NCBI GenBank assembly: GCA_021801615.1
Contig: JAJYXS010000148.1
Coordinates: forward strand, 1 to 7,920
DNA from: Actinomycetes bacterium
GTDB taxonomy: Bacteria > Actinomycetota > Acidimicrobiia > Acidimicrobiales > RAAP-2
DNA: 7,920 nt
Reading direction: 5' to 3'
Part shown: positions 5,898 through 7,920 of the stretch, one piece after another
How the letters are laid out: each line of letters starts with the position of its first letter
Numbering within the stretch: the stretch's first letter is position 1
Notes under the pieces: model-generated
What the model was told of the DNA's origin: nothing
What the model saw: only the letters and a program-made list of their open reading frames with translations
The model's database searches: none
Position numbers and translations under genes: made by a program

Positions 5898-7920
5898 GGC
5901 GGGCAGGTAGAGGTAGATGCCGAGGACGTCGACGGGGAGGTGGGCGGTGACGGTGACGCGCGACGAGGCTCCGGCGTCGCGCCGTACTCGCCGGTGGGTC
6001 GCGGCAAGCTCTCGGGCACGCTCGGTGGCCTGGTGTTCGAGGGCCGGGGTCAGCAGGTCGGCTCGCTCGACGACGTGACCGATGAGCTGGGCGCGCTGCT
6101 CCGGTGCGACGTCGCCGGCCGGGGTGACCGAAAGGAGCGCCTCGGCGGCGTCTGGCCCGAGCCAGGTCGCCGACGTTGGCGCGCCGGAGAAGGCGGCGAG
6201 GCTGAGGTCTTCGGCGAGCAGCTGTTCGTCGGATCCCCCCCGCTTTCCGACGGTGAGGTCGAAGCGGTGGCGGAGAACAAGCACGGTGGTCGCCACCTCG
6301 ACAGCGGTGGTGCGGATGGCCCCGCAGCGAGCCGCGGGGCTCGGGGTGTGGGAGTCGAGGGCGGTGTCGAGGAGGTAGCCGGCCAGGCCGGCCACGACCG
6401 GATGGGTCCGTGACAGGTAGGTCTCGCCTGCCCGAAGGGTCGGCTGGTAGCGCCCGACGAGCGCTTCGGCGTCGGTGCCGAGCAGGTCCCGGGCGGCGCG
6501 TGGGAGCCCAGCGAAGGTCAGCCGCACCGGGTCGGTGACCAGGCTCGCCCCGTCGCCGCTGACCGTGCCGCCAAGCGCAATGACGGCGTCGCGGACGAAG
6601 CGGGCGACGTCGGACGCGGCGCCGATCGCGGAGCGCACGGCAGCGAGCTCGGCTGCGACCTCGTCGGTCGAGATGGTGTGGTGCGCGTATCGGGTTCGCG
6701 AGCGTTTCTCTTTGTCCGCGGCCCGGTCCCACTCGGCGAACAGCGTCTCTTGCACCGCTCGGACCGGCGCGGCGAACAGGCTGAGCTGGCGGTTGTCGGG
6801 GGTGAAGAGCCGCTCGAACACGCTCTCGATGAACTCGTCGTTGCTGCCGGGGACCGGGATGGAGATGCCGAGCTCGGAGCGGATCTTCTTGTGCTTGCGG
6901 AGCAGGACCTCGAGCACGATCTCGTCGATGACGTTGTCGACGCCGTAGACCGTGGCGACCTTGACCGACGCAGACGGCTGCCCGTAGCGGTCGACGCGGC
7001 CCTCGCGCTGTTCGAGCCGGGTCGGGTTCCACGGCAGGTCGTAGTGGACGACGGCATCGAAGAGCTCTTGGAGGTTGACGCCCTCGGACAGACAGTCCGT
7101 GGCGACGAGGACCCGACGAGCGGAGCCCCCGAGGTCGGCGACCCGGGCCTCGCGCTCGGCGGGAGGAAGGACACCGGTGACGCTTTCAATGGCGACACCC
7201 GAGCCGAGCGCCTTTGCGAGGTGCTCGGCGACGTAGTCGGCGGTCGGGATGAAGCGGCAGAAGACGATCGGGTTGTAACCCTCGCCGAGGAGCTGGCGGA
7301 CGAGCCGGGTGGTGTGGGCGAGCTTGGCGTCCTCGCTGCCGGCGAGCCGGTCGGCCTGATCGGCAAGGGCCCGCAGGCGTCGGCGTTCGGTCTTCCCCGT
7401 GTCGCCTGTCCCGCCAGGGCCGCCAGGGCCGCCATTGCCGCCCCCGTCGGGGTAGGGATCTGCTCCTGGGGTGGCGTCGGGGCGGCCGGCGTCGTCGGCG
7501 TCGTCCTGGTCCAAGACGCTGCGCCGGCCGACGTCGTCGGCCTCTTCGATCGTGGTGGTCGACGCGGGTGCCGCACGGTTACGGAGGGTGGCCGCCGCAG
7601 CCGCGGGGCTCGACGCCAGGCTGCGCAGCAACCCAAGCACGCTCCACCACCGCACCCGCTGGCGGTGGCGGCCACCGCTCTCGTCCGCGACAGCCTCTCG
7701 TGCCCAGGCGAGGATCTCCTCGACGAAGGACCGGTAGGCGGGCGTGAGCTGGTAGCGGCCGTCCTCTTCGGGGAGGTCGAGGCGGTCGGGGAAGGGCGTG
7801 TCGACATCGAGATAGGCGCGGATGTCGGCTCGGCGGCGCTGGACGAAATGCCGGGCGAGGCGGGCCCTGGTCGACTCGTCGATCTGCTCGTCGTCGGGCA
7901 AGCCGGCGAAGGCAGGGTCG
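5895..7920 (-). CDS. SNF2-like superfamily-2 helicase, DrmD-like, 5'-partial
   Basis: The frame is open to the right edge; the TTG at 7901 only looks like a start, since family-like sequence begins at once (LARHFVQRRRADIRAYL), which in SNF2-type helicases lies after the first RecA lobe. Motifs for Walker A and DExH are therefore off the window. Counting from the TTG, the second lobe is complete: motif IV IVFCRF (212-217), motif V VLVATDCLSEGVNLQ (264-278) and motif VI QREGRVDRYGQ (298-308), the Q..GR..R.GQ form with arginine fingers. An Asp- then Gly/Pro-rich linker (about 118-170) precedes lobe 2, and a ~300-residue C-terminal region (370-668) has no motif I recognise. It would use ATP to translocate on or remodel DNA. 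It is followed by the adenine methyltransferase after one base, the order of drmD-drmMI in class 1 DISARM. Other restriction-linked SNF2 helicases would look the same. Helicase call firm; DrmD call moderate. Confidence 0.88.
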   Translation of the reverse strand, partial: DPAFAGLPDDEQIDESTRARLARHFVQRRRADIRAYLDVDTPFPDRLDLPEEDGRYQLTPAYRSFVEEILAWAREAVADESGGRHRQRVRWWSVLGLLRSLASSPAAAAATLRNRAAPASTTTIEEADDVGRRSVLDQDDADDAGRPDATPGADPYPDGGGNGGPGGPGGTGDTGKTERRRLRALADQADRLAGSEDAKLAHTTRLVRQLLGEGYNPIVFCRFIPTADYVAEHLAKALGSGVAIESVTGVLPPAEREARVADLGGSARRVLVATDCLSEGVNLQELFDAVVHYDLPWNPTRLEQREGRVDRYGQPSASVKVATVYGVDNVIDEIVLEVLLRKHKKIRSELGISIPVPGSNDEFIESVFERLFTPDNRQLSLFAAPVRAVQETLFAEWDRAADKEKRSRTRYAHHTISTDEVAAELAAVRSAIGAASDVARFVRDAVIALGGTVSGDGASLVTDPVRLTFAGLPRAARDLLGTDAEALVGRYQPTLRAGETYLSRTHPVVAGLAGYLLDTALDSHTPSPAARCGAIRTTAVEVATTVLVLRHRFDLTVGKRGGSDEQLLAEDLSLAAFSGAPTSATWLGPDAAEALLSVTPAGDVAPEQRAQLIGHVVERADLLTPALEHQATERARELAATHRRVRRDAGASSRVTVTAHLPVDVLGIYLYLPA
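7412..7438 (-). repeat. 9-bp tandem repeat coding the Gly/Pro-rich helicase linker
   Basis: Plus-strand CGCCAGGGC occurs twice in tandem (7412-7420 and 7421-7429), followed by a degenerate third copy CGCCATTGC (7430-7438). In the helicase frame this gives the Gly-Gly-Pro/Asn linker around residues 155-164. Repeats of this length keep the reading frame when copy number changes, so linker length could vary between strains. Confidence 0.6.

Noticed and set aside
5108..5950. 280-residue plus-strand open frame antisense to the methyltransferase
   Set aside because: Gly/Glu/Arg-rich shadow of a high-GC gene, with no recognisable motif and no supporting ribosome binding site noted.
5894..6019. Longer methyltransferase start at 6019, overlapping the helicase by 125 bases
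   Set aside because: The extra 42 residues are Pro/Ser/Thr-rich, typical of an out-of-frame reading of high-GC coding DNA. The ATG at 5893 gives a family-like N-terminus one base after the helicase stop.
4834..7032. 732-residue minus-strand open frame across the helicase and methyltransferase
   Set aside because: It is Arg/Pro/Ala-rich in its first half and Ser/Arg/Pro-rich in its second, has no domain motifs, and lies over two well-supported genes in another frame.
7899..7901. TTG at 7901 as the true start of the helicase
   Set aside because: The frame stays open to the window edge and the first helicase lobe with Walker A and DExH motifs is missing, so the gene must begin further right.
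1..7920. CRISPR arrays, tRNA or rRNA genes, insertion-sequence ends
   Set aside because: I saw no spaced direct repeats, no tRNA-like cloverleaf and no terminal inverted repeats; coding sequence fills nearly the whole window.

Overview
The window is high-GC DNA: about 65-72% in most 60-base rows I counted by eye, with strong use of G/C-ending codons. Leader sequences are short or absent and genes are packed end to end. This suggests an actinobacterium. No rRNA, tRNA or housekeeping gene is present to place it more closely. The content (integrase plus restriction/defence-type genes) reads as accessory or island DNA.

Layout. (1) Positions 1-2080, plus strand: a tyrosine recombinase (phage-type integrase) whose 5' end lies outside the window. 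It has a full catalytic set and an unusual architecture, with one MerR/excisionase-like helix-turn-helix (HTH) inside its core-binding domain and four more HTH-like modules after the active-site tyrosine. (2) Positions 2081-2189: a short convergent intergenic gap with no clear terminator. (3) Positions 7920-2190, minus strand: an operon read right to left. It holds a large SNF2-like/superfamily-2 helicase (N-terminal part off the right edge), a 1087-residue Eco57I-type N6-adenine DNA methyltransferase, and a 145-residue unrecognised protein. Gene junctions are 1-2 nt, so the three are almost certainly co-transcribed and translationally coupled.

The helicase followed by the large adenine methyltransferase matches the DrmD-DrmMI order of class 1 DISARM phage defence, but the DrmA, DrmB and DrmC genes expected after DrmMI are absent. 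The methyltransferase is instead followed by the small unknown gene and then the convergent integrase. The locus is therefore a truncated or rearranged DISARM, a DISARM whose other genes lie to the right, or a separate helicase-methyltransferase system.

The most striking nucleotide-level signal is mosaicism. The last ~320 codons of the methyltransferase (downstream of its NPPF motif, where target recognition should reside) and the small gene are markedly AT-richer (about 40-58% GC) than the rest, with an abrupt boundary near 3540-3600. This looks like replacement of a specificity cassette, with the small gene travelling as part of it.
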